A DNA stretch of 64,000 bases. Source: Putridiphycobacter roseus (lineage in GTDB: Bacteria; Bacteroidota; Bacteroidia; Flavobacteriales_D; Crocinitomicaceae). Both the position numbers and the translations under genes were made by a program. Within the stretch, counting starts at the first letter, position 1. Each line of letters begins with the position of its first letter. The notes beneath the pieces were generated by a model that did not search any database, was not told where the DNA came from, and saw nothing but the letters and a program-made list of their open reading frames with translations. Below, in pieces: positions 17,901 to 26,942 of this stretch. The DNA is taken from contig NZ_QKSB01000006.1 in NCBI RefSeq assembly GCF_003234935.1, forward strand, positions 62,001 to 126,000, written 5' to 3'.

Positions 17901-20653
17901 TTAGATGCCTCATATTCTTTGGCTTTACTAAGTAATTCCGCATTTTGTTCGTCCAATGCTTTATCCCCTTCCAAAGCCGTTAATTTGGCTTGAATAATTT
18001 TAATATTTTCTGTGATGTGTGGAGAGTCCTGAATCGCTTGTGCTTCTTGATATTTATTCAAGGCCGCCAACCATTCACTCTTTCCAAATAACACATCTGC
18101 CTCTTTAACAAGTGCCTCATATTGGTCATTAGCTTCTGCCAAGGCAGCTTGATTGCTTATTGCTTCTTCACAAGCTTTAATTTTAGCCCTTACCGCTACC
18201 TCATCTTTCAAACCTATAGCAGCTTCAAATTTAGTTTTTGCACCGACAAAGTCATTTTGACCAAATAAATCATCTCCAGCCAAAACCAAAGCATTGAATT
18301 TTTCATTTAAATCATTCTCTGCTTTTAAATCTGCTAAAATTTTATCAATCTTTTCTATTTCTTGTATAGCTGCAGGGTCTTTATCTTTAATATTTAATGC
18401 AGCTGTATATTTTGCTTTTGCATTTTCATATTCTTTTTTTCCAAAAAGTTCACTTCCCGTTTGCATCAACTCTAAATAGGCAGCTTCCTGCTCTGAAGCG
18501 GATTTTAAATCATTCAAAATTTTATTAATGGCTGCGATTTTTTCTGCGGGTAAATTTTCTGAAGGCTTTAACTGCTTGGCGGATTCGAACTTAGCAATAG
18601 CGGATTCGTATGCCTCGCTATCCATCTCATTCTGTGCTGCCAACATCAATTCATCATACGCCTTATCCACTTCTGCCAAATCACTAATTTCTTTCAGTTT
18701 AGCATCAATTAAAGCAATTTGTTCTTTTGGATAAGGATCGGTTTCTCTTAATTTTACGGCAGACAAATAAGTATTTTTAGCTACTTCCCAATCTTCTTTT
18801 TCAAAAGCAGCATTTGCTTTTTCAATAATGGCTTGATAAGCTGCATCCGCTTTTTCTTTTGCAGCAGCAAGTGCAGCGGCCTCTGCCAATTTTACATTTA
18901 TTTTTTCTATCTCTGCTGTTGGATACGCTTCTCCCGCTTTTAATCCAAGCGCCTCTTCATATGCTTTTTTAGCATCTTCTAACTTATCGTCCTCTCTTGC
19001 AGCATTTCCCTTATCAATTAAATCATTGTAAGCGGTTTCTAATTCAGCTTCCTTTTTTCTGGCTGCATTTAATGCTTCCATAGCGGCTAATGCAGCTTTA
19101 ACCTTCTCTTCTACTTCTGGTGTATCCTTAATTTTTCGAGCTTGTTCAAATTTAGAAATTGCTTTTTCGTACTCTTCCGTACTCATAAATTGATCTCCCT
19201 CTTTCATCAGTTTATCCAATGCCAATTGTGTTTCTTTTTCAGCCAACATTATTTTCTCAATGGCAATAATTTGATCTTTTGGTTTAGTCTCTAGATTTTT
19301 AAGCGCACTAGCCTCTTTATAAGCAGCAAGTGCCTTTTCCCATTCCTTTGCTTTAAAAGCTTCATCTGCGACTAACATTTTTGCTTTATAATCAGCATCC
19401 AACTTTTCATCTGCTGCTTTTTTAGCCAACAGTGCTTCAATTTCTTTTAATTTTTGAATGGGTACAGGCTCATTGGACTTGATGGTTAATGCTTCCGTAA
19501 ATTTACTTTTTGCATCTTCGAGCGCCATTTTACCCAACAGTTCTTCGCCACTTACCATCAGTGCAGCATAACGTTCATTTTGTAAAGCCAATTCCGCTGC
19601 TGCTTTTTCCTGGTCGATTATTTTTTGTTTCGCATCCGCTAATTTTTGTTTAACCCCTTCATCTTCTTTTAAACTCAAAGCTTCTGTATATTTTTTTGCT
19701 GCCTCCGTATATGTCTCAGCTGACATGGCTAAATCACCCGCTTTTTCAAGCGCTTTAAACTTTTCTTCCAGTGCTTTTAATGCTGCCAATTTTTTATTGA
19801 CTTCATCTATTTTTTCCTTTGGTTCCTTCTCCGCAGGTTTTAATCCAGCAGCTTCTGTATACAAACTCAAGGCATCTTGCCATTTTTCCGCAGCAAAAGC
19901 TTTACCTGCTTCCCCCATTTTCGCTTGGTACTTTAATTCTAATTCTGCCGATTTTTTTTCTTCCTCTAAAAGCCTTTGTGCTTCTTTTAATTTTCCTTGC
20001 ACACTTACATCCTCACTTCTTAATTGAAGTGCCAATGAATATTGCTCAACTGCTGTTTGATATTTAGCATTTTTCATGGCCGCATCTCCTGCTTCCACAT
20101 AAGCCATAAAATCGGCTTCCGTTTTTAATTTCTCCTTGTCCTTCTTTTTATCTTCCTCTTTTTTATCTGCAATTTTTTTCTTTAATTCCGCAATTTTCTT
20201 CAACATGTCTTCCGTATAAGCCTTGTCGTATCGGTAATAATACTCGGAATCAAAATCGAATTTTGTCATGGGCGTTTTTTCCAAGAAGCTAAAATCTACC
20301 CCTTCTACACTTTCAAAAATGGCCGTTTCAAATTTAATCCCTAATACATCTGGTGCGTCTTCTAAAATATCGATTCGCGCATCTAACTCTGCCATTTTAG
20401 TTACATAGCCTTCTTTTCGGATAAAAATACGGTAATACTTTCCTGTTTCTATATAGATGGTCGGCACTTTTCCATTTCCTCCAGAAGTTGCTGAAGTAAT
20501 CAATTTACCATCTGCATATACTGAAACGGTAGCCCCATATAGCTTTTTACCACTGTCATCATCTTTTAAATTTACGACAAGTTCAACCTCCTTTTCTTGA
20601 GTAAAACTCACAAAGGATAGGCTTAATAGGAAAAAAATTAATAAATACTTCAT
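14912..20653 (-). CDS. Giant secreted protein with about 20 TPR-like repeats
   Basis: 1913 residues. Signal peptide (cleaved near SFTQ-E, about 19), then a small beta domain (about 22-115) resembling the carboxypeptidase-regulatory/PEGA type, a Lys-rich helix (about 150-178), and about 20 tandem repeats of 55-64 residues (about 181-1370). Each repeat reads like a TPR unit: Y..L...A...F....W..A...Y..A...K....YP...I..I...L. The last ~540 residues are polar and probably disordered or coiled, ending in a conserved-looking beta segment (VSYVVRRVVVINGEG...). No catalytic motif was found. It leads an operon with apbE and a DUF2461 gene. A periplasmic scaffold role is an inference from repeats and signal peptide. 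Confidence 0.8.
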   Translation of the reverse strand: MKYLLIFFLLSLSFVSFTQEKEVELVVNLKDDDSGKKLYGATVSVYADGKLITSATSGGNGKVPTIYIETGKYYRIFIRKEGYVTKMAELDARIDILEDAPDVLGIKFETAIFESVEGVDFSFLEKTPMTKFDFDSEYYYRYDKAYTEDMLKKIAELKKKIADKKEEDKKKDKEKLKTEADFMAYVEAGDAAMKNAKYQTAVEQYSLALQLRSEDVSVQGKLKEAQRLLEEEKKSAELELKYQAKMGEAGKAFAAEKWQDALSLYTEAAGLKPAEKEPKEKIDEVNKKLAALKALEEKFKALEKAGDLAMSAETYTEAAKKYTEALSLKEDEGVKQKLADAKQKIIDQEKAAAELALQNERYAALMVSGEELLGKMALEDAKSKFTEALTIKSNEPVPIQKLKEIEALLAKKAADEKLDADYKAKMLVADEAFKAKEWEKALAAYKEASALKNLETKPKDQIIAIEKIMLAEKETQLALDKLMKEGDQFMSTEEYEKAISKFEQARKIKDTPEVEEKVKAALAAMEALNAARKKEAELETAYNDLIDKGNAAREDDKLEDAKKAYEEALGLKAGEAYPTAEIEKINVKLAEAAALAAAKEKADAAYQAIIEKANAAFEKEDWEVAKNTYLSAVKLRETDPYPKEQIALIDAKLKEISDLAEVDKAYDELMLAAQNEMDSEAYESAIAKFESAKQLKPSENLPAEKIAAINKILNDLKSASEQEAAYLELMQTGSELFGKKEYENAKAKYTAALNIKDKDPAAIQEIEKIDKILADLKAENDLNEKFNALVLAGDDLFGQNDFVGAKTKFEAAIGLKDEVAVRAKIKACEEAISNQAALAEANDQYEALVKEADVLFGKSEWLAALNKYQEAQAIQDSPHITENIKIIQAKLTALEGDKALDEQNAELLSKAKEYEASNAYQKALETYQEAYAIRPMPQTKEFIDRIQNIIAEEKALANSQEEYELKVKDADFKFQAKEFDAAIKLYESAQQIKPEEKYPTAQIALAKKELAALSEAENIGKYNLVIGEADGLFFDKKYDAAIEKYEFAKSILPSKTYPQEKIEEIRKIRESQSNSEAEKLALAQKYKALIEAGDNNFGTQNYEEAITNYEAALKIKSGDIYAEGKIKDAKEKLTALNQAKAANQKYQSYIDKADGFMKTEKWQEAIAEYNNALLFDNTKVYPKKQIEKANKAIENEGVQLGEAAYAQLLKDAEAKLNAKAYAEALVLYKDAFRQKPTDNIPPEKIREINALIANQNATVNNNSKYETLLKKADNLFEKKEWKKARIYYVEAYNLTNDSYPDDKIKEIDAINNKFSSDQYNKMISKADEYFNNANYEKAKGLYNRAIKTFTSQNGQYPKAQIKKINGILNPPELVKSGGRKPVGNKVNLSEADIQKMFAEADAERKSKEVSQVQDASTRVTNIATQWEVQENTAIGVALDTLEQNKIASYSFGNDAEVARQTSTYGADVVAANYLVTQRMDIEYGENVSFRQSQVVENVTASVVDNQKNNDLKRENFEEKVTTLEVAITATNNVRGKEQTDAVYKQTNAITDMEVERIEAEVNKDVSRLNTELDVTNLETSMVNARNKSDWNQEDQIYSTTASKDNILKEQASAIAYSDLPRQKMETVITETSTQYNKDKEGAKAIQNGAVVNTLTEADELKDDLGVAKESADKGRLSTALSKEEIDGNVQDAMLVQAADNQLQTSMTSESIEELKSDQVSSHQNKMETLYEDNDEIGEKITNISIQKSKEKTHADNQMHQSTSKLNDFDNELAGLKIDANQNANDNADEININGTVMESEKRSVEKQNEKVLNATEDKIISLMDIDIKKVTQAVKNELGTKYPEGVTQEVYEQKDADGYLVSYVVRRVVVINGEGNVYEKTQMKYGISYIKNGQAITEFTWQDQTEDANLTYH
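16545..20113 (-). repeat. Coding tandem repeats, about 20 units of ~60 codons
   Basis: The repeat section of the giant protein. Units begin with a Y or F (YQAKM, FKALE, YAALM, YKAKM, YNDLI, YQAII, YDELM, YLELM and so on) and contain two amphipathic helices followed by a YP..KI..I...L linker helix. Units are divergent, not identical, so the expansion looks old. Confidence 0.75.
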
Positions 20654-20940
20654 TTACTTTTATTACATACGTCTTTCAATCCAAAAAGTTCAATAATCTT
20701 GCCAGATTGAAATTACGTGAAATATTGTTGCGTTATAAGGATAACACAGTTCAACTTATTATGTTCCTACAAATATCATAAAAAACTGTCATTTTTCAAT
20801 TTTATTAATTGAATTAAATCAGATTGTTTTTAATTTTAAATTACTTAAGTTTAAAATCTTTGTATTTTCGGCTTCCTTATAAGTTGAAAAGTAAAAGTAG
20901 TTACACCTCATAATTTGGGTGTCCCTTAAAAATAAAATAA
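20654..20940. other. Divergent intergenic region between the giant gene and murQ
   Basis: 287 AT-rich bases carrying the 5' leaders of both divergent genes. A promoter candidate for the minus strand is listed separately. For murQ only an imperfect -7 (AATCTTTG, 20855-20862) without a well-spaced -33 is visible. No ORF or structured RNA was recognised. Confidence 0.4.
20770..20799 (-). promoter_or_regulatory. Promoter candidate for the giant-protein operon
   Basis: On the minus strand a TTG (20797-20799) and GATATTTG (20770-20777) are 19 nt apart, matching TTG-N19-TAnnTTTG with one mismatch. The predicted leader is about 110 nt. Confidence 0.45.
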
Positions 20941-21744
20941 ATGGATAAAAGAACCACGGAACAGTCTTCCAATTACGATAACTTAGAAAAGATGAGCACC
21001 ACTGAATTGCTCAAAGCCATGAATGCGGAGGACAAAACGGTTCCTTTAGCCATTGAGAAATGTTTACCGGCGATCCACTTATTAATAGATGCTGTGCTAC
21101 CAAAAATGAAAACGGGGGGGCGTCTATTCTACATTGGTGCAGGAACTAGTGGTAGATTAGGTATTGTAGACGCCAGTGAATGTCCACCAACTTTTGGTGT
21201 CGACCATGGTTTGGTAATCGGACTAATAGCTGGTGGTGACCAAGCAATTCGTAAAGCAGTAGAATTTGCAGAAGACGATTCCCTTCAAGGCCAAAAAGAC
21301 TTGGAAACGCATCAGTTTAATGCCAATGATACTTTGATTGGCATAGCTGCATCAGGTTCTACTCCTTACGTTATTGGCGCCGTTAATTATGCAAATTCTA
21401 TTGGTGCAATCACGGGCTGTATTACTAACAATCGTGACAGTGAATTAGCAAAAGTAGCCCAATTCCCAATCGCCGCCATTGTAGGTCCAGAATTTGTGAC
21501 GGGTAGCACAAGGATGAAATCAGGCACTTCTCAAAAATTAATATTAAACATGATTTCTACTACCTTAATGATACAACTTGGAAAAGTAAAAGGCAATAAA
21601 ATGGTAGATATGCAACTAAGCAATGATAAACTTGTGGATAGGGGCACAAAAATGGTAATGAATGCTTTAAATATAAAATACGAAGCGGCAAAAGCTTTAT
21701 TATTAAAACATAAAAGTGTTAGAGCAGCCATTGAAAAAGCCTAA
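20941..21744 (+). CDS. murQ: N-acetylmuramic acid 6-phosphate etherase
   Basis: Cleaves the lactyl ether of MurNAc-6-phosphate to GlcNAc-6-phosphate in cell-wall recycling. The 267-residue protein has the SIS domain signature: GRLFYIGAGTSGRLG (about 60-74), DASECPPTFG, IGIAASGSTPY (about 137-147) and the family-specific TGSTRMKSGTSQK (about 188-200). The active-site Glu in DASEC is present. Length fits the shorter Bacteroidota form lacking the C-terminal helical extension of E. coli MurQ. It lies alone, 119 nt ahead of the moxR-bat operon. Confidence 0.93.
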   Translation: MDKRTTEQSSNYDNLEKMSTTELLKAMNAEDKTVPLAIEKCLPAIHLLIDAVLPKMKTGGRLFYIGAGTSGRLGIVDASECPPTFGVDHGLVIGLIAGGDQAIRKAVEFAEDDSLQGQKDLETHQFNANDTLIGIAASGSTPYVIGAVNYANSIGAITGCITNNRDSELAKVAQFPIAAIVGPEFVTGSTRMKSGTSQKLILNMISTTLMIQLGKVKGNKMVDMQLSNDKLVDRGTKMVMNALNIKYEAAKALLLKHKSVRAAIEKA

Positions 21745-21810
21745 ACAATGTCCTTCTTAAAAATAATCACTCGCAATTAATAATCCTTAACAGTTTTTAA
21801 CAACGGAATT

Positions 21811-21841
21811 TTCGGAATACCTCAGCATATAAATAAATTTG
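21811..21841 (+). promoter_or_regulatory. Promoter candidate for the moxR-bat operon
   Basis: A perfect -7 element TAAATTTG (21834-21841) is preceded 20 nt upstream by TTC (21811-21813), one mismatch from the -33 TTG. The moxR ATG is 22 nt downstream. Confidence 0.5.
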
Positions 21842-21863
21842 TGTGTAATAATAAAGTTTACCT

Positions 21864-22874
21864 ATGGAATCATTAACACCAACTAATACGAGCATACAAG
21901 AAATCAACGAAAAGATTCAACAAGAAAGTTCTTTTTTAGATTTAATGAAACTTGAAATTGACAAGGTAATTGTTGGACAAAATTACATGATCGACCGATT
22001 ATTAATCGGTTTATTAGCGAACGGCCATATTCTATTAGAAGGGGTACCAGGTCTTGCAAAAACCTTAGCGATTAAAACACTTTCTGACACCATTGGTGGA
22101 AATTTTAGTCGGGTACAATTTACGCCCGATTTGTTACCAGCGGATGTTATCGGAACCATGATTTACAGTCAGAAAAATGAAGAGTTCAATGTGAAAAAGG
22201 GACCAGTATTCGCTAATTTTGTGTTGGCTGATGAAATTAATCGTGCCCCAGCAAAAGTGCAAAGTGCACTGTTAGAAGCCATGCAAGAAAGACAAGTTAC
22301 AATTGGAGATACCACTTACCCTTTGCCAAAACCATTTTTAGTAATGGCAACACAAAACCCGGTAGAACAAGAAGGAACTTATCCCTTGCCGGAAGCACAA
22401 GTAGATAGATTTATGTTAAAAGTAAATTTAGACTACCCAACTAAAGAGGAAGAGAAATTAATTATCCGTCAGAACATTTCTCCCCAAGGTTTCCCAAAAG
22501 CAAATAAAGCAGTTTCCTTAGAGCAAATATTAAAAGCCAAAGACTTGGTAAAAGAAGTCTATTTAGATGAAAAAATAGAACAATATATTGTTGATTTAGT
22601 ATTTGCGACTCGAAAACCAAAGAATCAAAATTTAAATGAACTGGATTATTTAATCAGTTTTGGCGCTTCTCCGAGGGCTTCTATTAACTTAGCATTGGCT
22701 GCAAAAGCATATGCTTTTTTAAATCGTAGAGGTTTTGTTATTCCGGAAGATGTGCGTGCCATTTGCGCAGATGTTATGCAACATAGAATTGGATTGACTT
22801 ACGAAGCGGAAGCGGAAGACATTACCCAAGCGGATATTGTAAAAAGAATAATTGAACAAGTACAAGTACCTTAA
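21864..22874 (+). CDS. MoxR-family AAA+ ATPase
   Basis: 336-residue AAA+ chaperone-type ATPase. Walker A is GVPGLAKT (about 59-66), Walker B is VLADEINR (about 121-128), with the MoxR-specific ALLEAMQERQVTIG segment and the sensor region ATQNPVEQEGTYPLPEAQ. MoxR proteins act on VWA-domain partners, which are encoded downstream in this same operon (two VWA proteins and a DUF58 protein). First gene of the operon. Confidence 0.93.
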   Translation: MESLTPTNTSIQEINEKIQQESSFLDLMKLEIDKVIVGQNYMIDRLLIGLLANGHILLEGVPGLAKTLAIKTLSDTIGGNFSRVQFTPDLLPADVIGTMIYSQKNEEFNVKKGPVFANFVLADEINRAPAKVQSALLEAMQERQVTIGDTTYPLPKPFLVMATQNPVEQEGTYPLPEAQVDRFMLKVNLDYPTKEEEKLIIRQNISPQGFPKANKAVSLEQILKAKDLVKEVYLDEKIEQYIVDLVFATRKPKNQNLNELDYLISFGASPRASINLALAAKAYAFLNRRGFVIPEDVRAICADVMQHRIGLTYEAEAEDITQADIVKRIIEQVQVP

Positions 22875-22917
22875 TCATTGCTGTTTAAATCAAAACTTTA
22901 GCAAAAGCACGTAATTT

Positions 22918-23787
22918 ATGGATACAAAAGAACTCCTTAAAAAAGTTCGGAAAATTGAGATAAAAACCAAAGGGTTAACTTCTCAAATTTTCTCTGGTGA
23001 ATACCATTCGGCATTCAAAGGGAAAGGTATGGCTTTTAATGAAGTAAGAGAGTATGCTTTGGGAGATGAAATTAGAACCATTGATTGGAATGTAACAGCC
23101 AGATTTAATGAACCTTTTGTAAAGGTATTTGAAGAGGAAAGAGAATTGACGGTCATGCTAATTATTGACATCTCTCCTTCCGGAATGTTTGGTACAAAAA
23201 ATCAATTAAAAAGGGAGACTATTACTGAATTATGTGCCGTTTTAGCATTTTCAGCCTCCTCTAACAAAGATAGAATTGGTGTGATTCTTTTTTCAGATAA
23301 AGTAGAAAAATATTTGCCTCCTAAGAAAGGAAAATCTCATATTTTACAAATCATTCGTACCTTATTAAATGTAGAGCCTCAAGGAAAAACTACTAACATT
23401 GAATCTGCCTTACAATTTCTTTCAAAAATTCAAAAAAAGAAAGCCACCGTATTTCTATTGAGTGATTTTAAAGCCAAAGACTATAGCAATGCCCTAAAAA
23501 TTGTATCTAGAAAGCATGATTTAATAGCTTTAAAAATTGCAGATGAAGGAGAATACAAATTACCAAGTATTGGCTTAGCCAAGTTTAAAGATTTAGAAAG
23601 TGGCAAATCGGTTTGGGTAAATACCAACGCCAAAAAAGTAAAAGCCGCTTTTGAAGAAAAACAAAAAACATTTGATGCTGCCGTAAAGCAAAACTTTAGA
23701 AAATTGAATGTAGATTACGCAGCATTAAGAACAGATCAAGACTATATAAAACCATTAATGAATTTATTCGATAGAAGAACTAAATGA
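22918..23787 (+). CDS. DUF58 domain protein of the bat operon
   Basis: 289 residues. The N-terminal third contains the DUF58 signature with GKGMAFNEVREYALGDEIR (about 37-55) and IDWNVTAR (about 57-64), followed by a VWA-like fold whose metal site reads DISPSG (about 83-88). It is invariably found between moxR and the VWA genes in Bacteroidota aerotolerance loci. The stop overlaps the next ATG by 4 nt (23784-23787). Confidence 0.9.
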   Translation: MDTKELLKKVRKIEIKTKGLTSQIFSGEYHSAFKGKGMAFNEVREYALGDEIRTIDWNVTARFNEPFVKVFEEERELTVMLIIDISPSGMFGTKNQLKRETITELCAVLAFSASSNKDRIGVILFSDKVEKYLPPKKGKSHILQIIRTLLNVEPQGKTTNIESALQFLSKIQKKKATVFLLSDFKAKDYSNALKIVSRKHDLIALKIADEGEYKLPSIGLAKFKDLESGKSVWVNTNAKKVKAAFEEKQKTFDAAVKQNFRKLNVDYAALRTDQDYIKPLMNLFDRRTK

Positions 23788-24761
23788 AGCAATTTTGTTT
23801 ACATATCCTTTTACTTTTAAGTGTCGCTTTCCAAGCCCACGCACAAACAGGTGCGCAATTAACCTTGACTAATGATACCATTAGAATTGGCGACCAATTA
23901 AGAATGGATTTGAGTTTTACCTTAAATGAAAAGGCAGATACTGGTAAAATTATTTGGCCTGAATTTGATAACTTTTTAACCGACAATATTGAAATCACCA
24001 AAAAAGGAGCACTTCAAAAAGGCAAGCAAGATTCCACCTCCCAATTGACTGCATACTTACAGCAATTTATTTTAACTGGTTTTGATATTGGTACCTATCC
24101 TATTCCAAGTATTGAAATTAAATATGACGACTCTACCTTTTTAACAAACCCTGCCCAGCTTTCCATTGTAACTGTTGCGGTAGATACCAGTAAAGGAATT
24201 TATGACAACAAACCAATTTTTGAGGTCGACTATACATTAACACAACAAATGAACGATTGGTTTAAAGACAATTGGTATTGGATTATAATTGGTTTATTAA
24301 TGGTGGTTTTAGTAATTCTAATCTTCAAATTTAAAAACAGACCAAAAGAAATAGAGGAAGTACCTGTTCCTAAAATTCCAGCACACATTACTGCCTTAAG
24401 TGTTTTAAAAAGTCTAGAAAAAAATCAAGCTTGGTTAGGGGAAGATAAAAAATTATATTACTCAGAAGTAACAGATGTGTTGCGAAAGTATTTAGAGGAA
24501 CGCTTTGATATTTTGGCTTTAGAAAAAACAACTGTCGAAGTAATTAAAGATTTAAAATACACAGACATTTTATCGAAGGACAAATTTTTCTTACAAGAAA
24601 TTTTAAGACAAGCGGATTTGGTCAAGTTTGCGAAGTTTAAACCAGCAGATGAAGACGGTGCAATCGTTTTAAATAAATCCATTGAATTTGTGGAAAGAAC
24701 AAAGGAAGAAATGGAAGCGTCTATAAAAAACAAAACTAAACCAACGGATGATGTTCAGTAA
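23784..24761 (+). CDS. Bat-operon single-span membrane protein
   Basis: 325 residues: signal peptide (cleavage after AHAQ, about 20), a beta-rich periplasmic domain (about 21-160), one transmembrane helix (about 167-186) followed by a basic stop-transfer sequence, and a cytoplasmic helical tail. The arrangement parallels BatD but is shorter. Such a protein is regularly present between DUF58 and batA in Flavobacteria; its biochemical role is not established. It overlaps both neighbours (4 nt upstream, 14 nt downstream). Confidence 0.75.
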   Translation: MKQFCLHILLLLSVAFQAHAQTGAQLTLTNDTIRIGDQLRMDLSFTLNEKADTGKIIWPEFDNFLTDNIEITKKGALQKGKQDSTSQLTAYLQQFILTGFDIGTYPIPSIEIKYDDSTFLTNPAQLSIVTVAVDTSKGIYDNKPIFEVDYTLTQQMNDWFKDNWYWIIIGLLMVVLVILIFKFKNRPKEIEEVPVPKIPAHITALSVLKSLEKNQAWLGEDKKLYYSEVTDVLRKYLEERFDILALEKTTVEVIKDLKYTDILSKDKFFLQEILRQADLVKFAKFKPADEDGAIVLNKSIEFVERTKEEMEASIKNKTKPTDDVQ

Positions 24762-25785
24762 ATTAACCGAAATATCGCCCCTAGCCTATTCTTATGTCTA
24801 CAAAGATTTTTTGTGGCTTCTATTACTCATACCAATACTTTTACTTTGGTATGTGCTAATCCACATCAAAAAAGCAAGAAGTATTAATCATTCTAGTGTA
24901 GCGCATTTTGAAAATCCAGCTTTTAACTTTTGGTTGTGGTTTAAACACTTCAACTTTCTCCTTTTCTTAATCAGTTTTGCCTTTTTTGTAGTCGCTTTTT
25001 CTCGACCACAAGATCCAAAGGATGTAGAAGAATATAAAAAGAAGAATATTGAAGGTATAGATGTGGTTTTAACCATTGACGTCTCCTCTAGTATGTTTGC
25101 CGAAGATTTTAAACCTAATCGTTTAGAATCTGCAAAAAAAACGGCCATGCAATTTATTAAACAAAGACCCAATGATAGAATTGGAGTGGTGGCATATGAG
25201 GGTGAAGCTTATACGCAAGCCCCCTTAACTACAGACCACCAATTACTACTTTCCTTATTGTCTGAAATTGAATCTGGCACAGTAGATCAAGGTACTGCTA
25301 TTGGTTCTGGATTAATTACCGCCGTAAACCGATTGTATAAAAGTGACACCAAAAGTAAAGTCATTATTTTATTAACAGATGGAGAAAACAACCGTGGCGA
25401 TATTGATCCATTAACCGCAGCGCAAGTAGCAAGCGAATACGGCATTCGTGTATATACTATTGGTGTTGGTAGAAACGGTATGGCTCCTTACCCTGTTCAA
25501 AACATGTTTGGTACTACCAGTATGCAAAATATTGAAGTGAGAATTGATGAGGATCTATTAAAGGAAATAGCGACCATAACAGATGGACAATATTTTAGAG
25601 CTGAAAACGAAAATGAACTGAATGAAATATATGGGATCATTGACAAATTGGAAAAATCGAAAGTAAAAGTGTTGGAGTTTAAAACCAATCCCCCAGAAAA
25701 ATATTACGGTTTTTTATTTTACGGTATCTTGTTATTAACCCTTTATTTTTTAATAGATAAAACCCTTTTAAAGCGTATCATTTAA
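24748..25785 (+). CDS. batA: VWA-domain protein BatA
   Basis: 345 residues with two N-terminal hydrophobic segments (about 22-42 and 68-88), a VWA domain with an intact MIDAS motif DVSSSM (about 111-116), the conserved T of PLTTDHQ and D of LTDGENN, and a C-terminal transmembrane helix (about 320-338). The domain faces the periplasm by the usual topology. It was first linked to aerotolerance in Bacteroides. Its start overlaps the preceding gene by 14 nt and its stop abuts the batB start (TAATG). Confidence 0.9.
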   Translation: MMFSKLTEISPLAYSYVYKDFLWLLLLIPILLLWYVLIHIKKARSINHSSVAHFENPAFNFWLWFKHFNFLLFLISFAFFVVAFSRPQDPKDVEEYKKKNIEGIDVVLTIDVSSSMFAEDFKPNRLESAKKTAMQFIKQRPNDRIGVVAYEGEAYTQAPLTTDHQLLLSLLSEIESGTVDQGTAIGSGLITAVNRLYKSDTKSKVIILLTDGENNRGDIDPLTAAQVASEYGIRVYTIGVGRNGMAPYPVQNMFGTTSMQNIEVRIDEDLLKEIATITDGQYFRAENENELNEIYGIIDKLEKSKVKVLEFKTNPPEKYYGFLFYGILLLTLYFLIDKTLLKRII

Positions 25786-26942
25786 TGCAAAGTAAAAACT
25801 ACACCTATAAACTTAAACCTATTTTAATTGCAATTTTTGCATTTGAAATCGTTTTTTGGGCACTTTTTTTTGTAGTCTACCTATTGTTGCGGGAACAAAT
25901 TGAAGCCTTTAAACTCGAAAACCCTGAGTGGTGGTATTTGTTTTTAATACTTCCATTATTTATTGTCGGATTTATAGCCAACCTTATTTGGCGTAACCGT
26001 GCCATTAAAAAGTTAGCCAGCGAACGTTTAGTAAAATATTTAATACAACCTATTTCCTCGACAAAGGTATTTATCCAATTTTTCTTTTTAAGAAATGCTT
26101 TGGTTTTTATGCTCATTGCCTTGTTAAACCCTCAGTTTGGAAAAGGCACCCAAAAAGGTGTTTCCGAAGGTATTGAAATGATGATTGCATTGGATATTTC
26201 CAACTCTATGCGTGCCTTAGATTTAGATCCCCAAAGAGACCGTTTAAAAATAGCTCAAATGAGTATTGAGCGACTATTGAACAACTTACATGGAGATAAA
26301 ATTGGCCTAGTTATATTTGCTGGAGATGCTTTTGTTCAAGTTCCACTAACCACTGACTACGGTTCAGCAAAATTATTTTTAAACTCTGTGAGTCCAGACA
26401 TGATTTCGAATCAAGGGACAGATATTAGTGCAGCTATTGAAACCGCTTATCAATCTTTTGATTTAGAAAATGGCGTAAATAAAAGTATCATCATTCTTTC
26501 TGATGGCGAAGACCATGAAGGCGCTGCCATTCAATTGGCTAAAAAAGCACATGCAGACAACATTATCATTAATACCGTAGGCATGGGAACCACAAAAGGT
26601 ACCGTAATTCCAAATTACGTGAATGGTAGACGCTCAGGCTTAAAAAAAGACGAAGACGGCAATACGGTTACGACAAAAATTAATGTGCCCATGTTGCAAG
26701 ACTTAGCCCGTGCAGGTGGCGGAACTTATGTTCAAGCACAAGGGAACTATGTAAATTTAGACCCATTATTAGACCAAATTAAAGGCATTGATAAAACAGA
26801 AATGGAATCGAAAATATTTACCGATTATGAAGACCAATTTCAGTGGTTTATAGGGATTGGTCTATTATTTTTAGTTGCCTATTTTGTATTTCCAGAAACG
26901 AAAAGTAAACTTTTAAACGCCATGCAAAATGAAGCAGTTTAA
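25785..26942 (+). CDS. batB: VWA-domain protein BatB
   Basis: 385 residues, paralogous to BatA: N-terminal membrane helices (about 15-38, 48-66, and 90-108), VWA domain with MIDAS DISNSM (about 139-144), PLTTDYG and LSDGEDHEG motifs, and a C-terminal helix (about 353-372). It likely forms a hetero-complex with BatA and the TPR proteins encoded downstream. The ATG overlaps the batA stop by one base and its own end overlaps batC by 14 nt. Confidence 0.9.
   Translation: MQSKNYTYKLKPILIAIFAFEIVFWALFFVVYLLLREQIEAFKLENPEWWYLFLILPLFIVGFIANLIWRNRAIKKLASERLVKYLIQPISSTKVFIQFFFLRNALVFMLIALLNPQFGKGTQKGVSEGIEMMIALDISNSMRALDLDPQRDRLKIAQMSIERLLNNLHGDKIGLVIFAGDAFVQVPLTTDYGSAKLFLNSVSPDMISNQGTDISAAIETAYQSFDLENGVNKSIIILSDGEDHEGAAIQLAKKAHADNIIINTVGMGTTKGTVIPNYVNGRRSGLKKDEDGNTVTTKINVPMLQDLARAGGGTYVQAQGNYVNLDPLLDQIKGIDKTEMESKIFTDYEDQFQWFIGIGLLFLVAYFVFPETKSKLLNAMQNEAV

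Noticed and set aside
20490..20530. Possible ApbE flavinylation site (Thr-Ser-Ala-Thr text) in the giant protein N-terminus
   Set aside because: The usual S/T-G-A-T context is not met and the segment lies in a beta domain, so this is probably coincidence.
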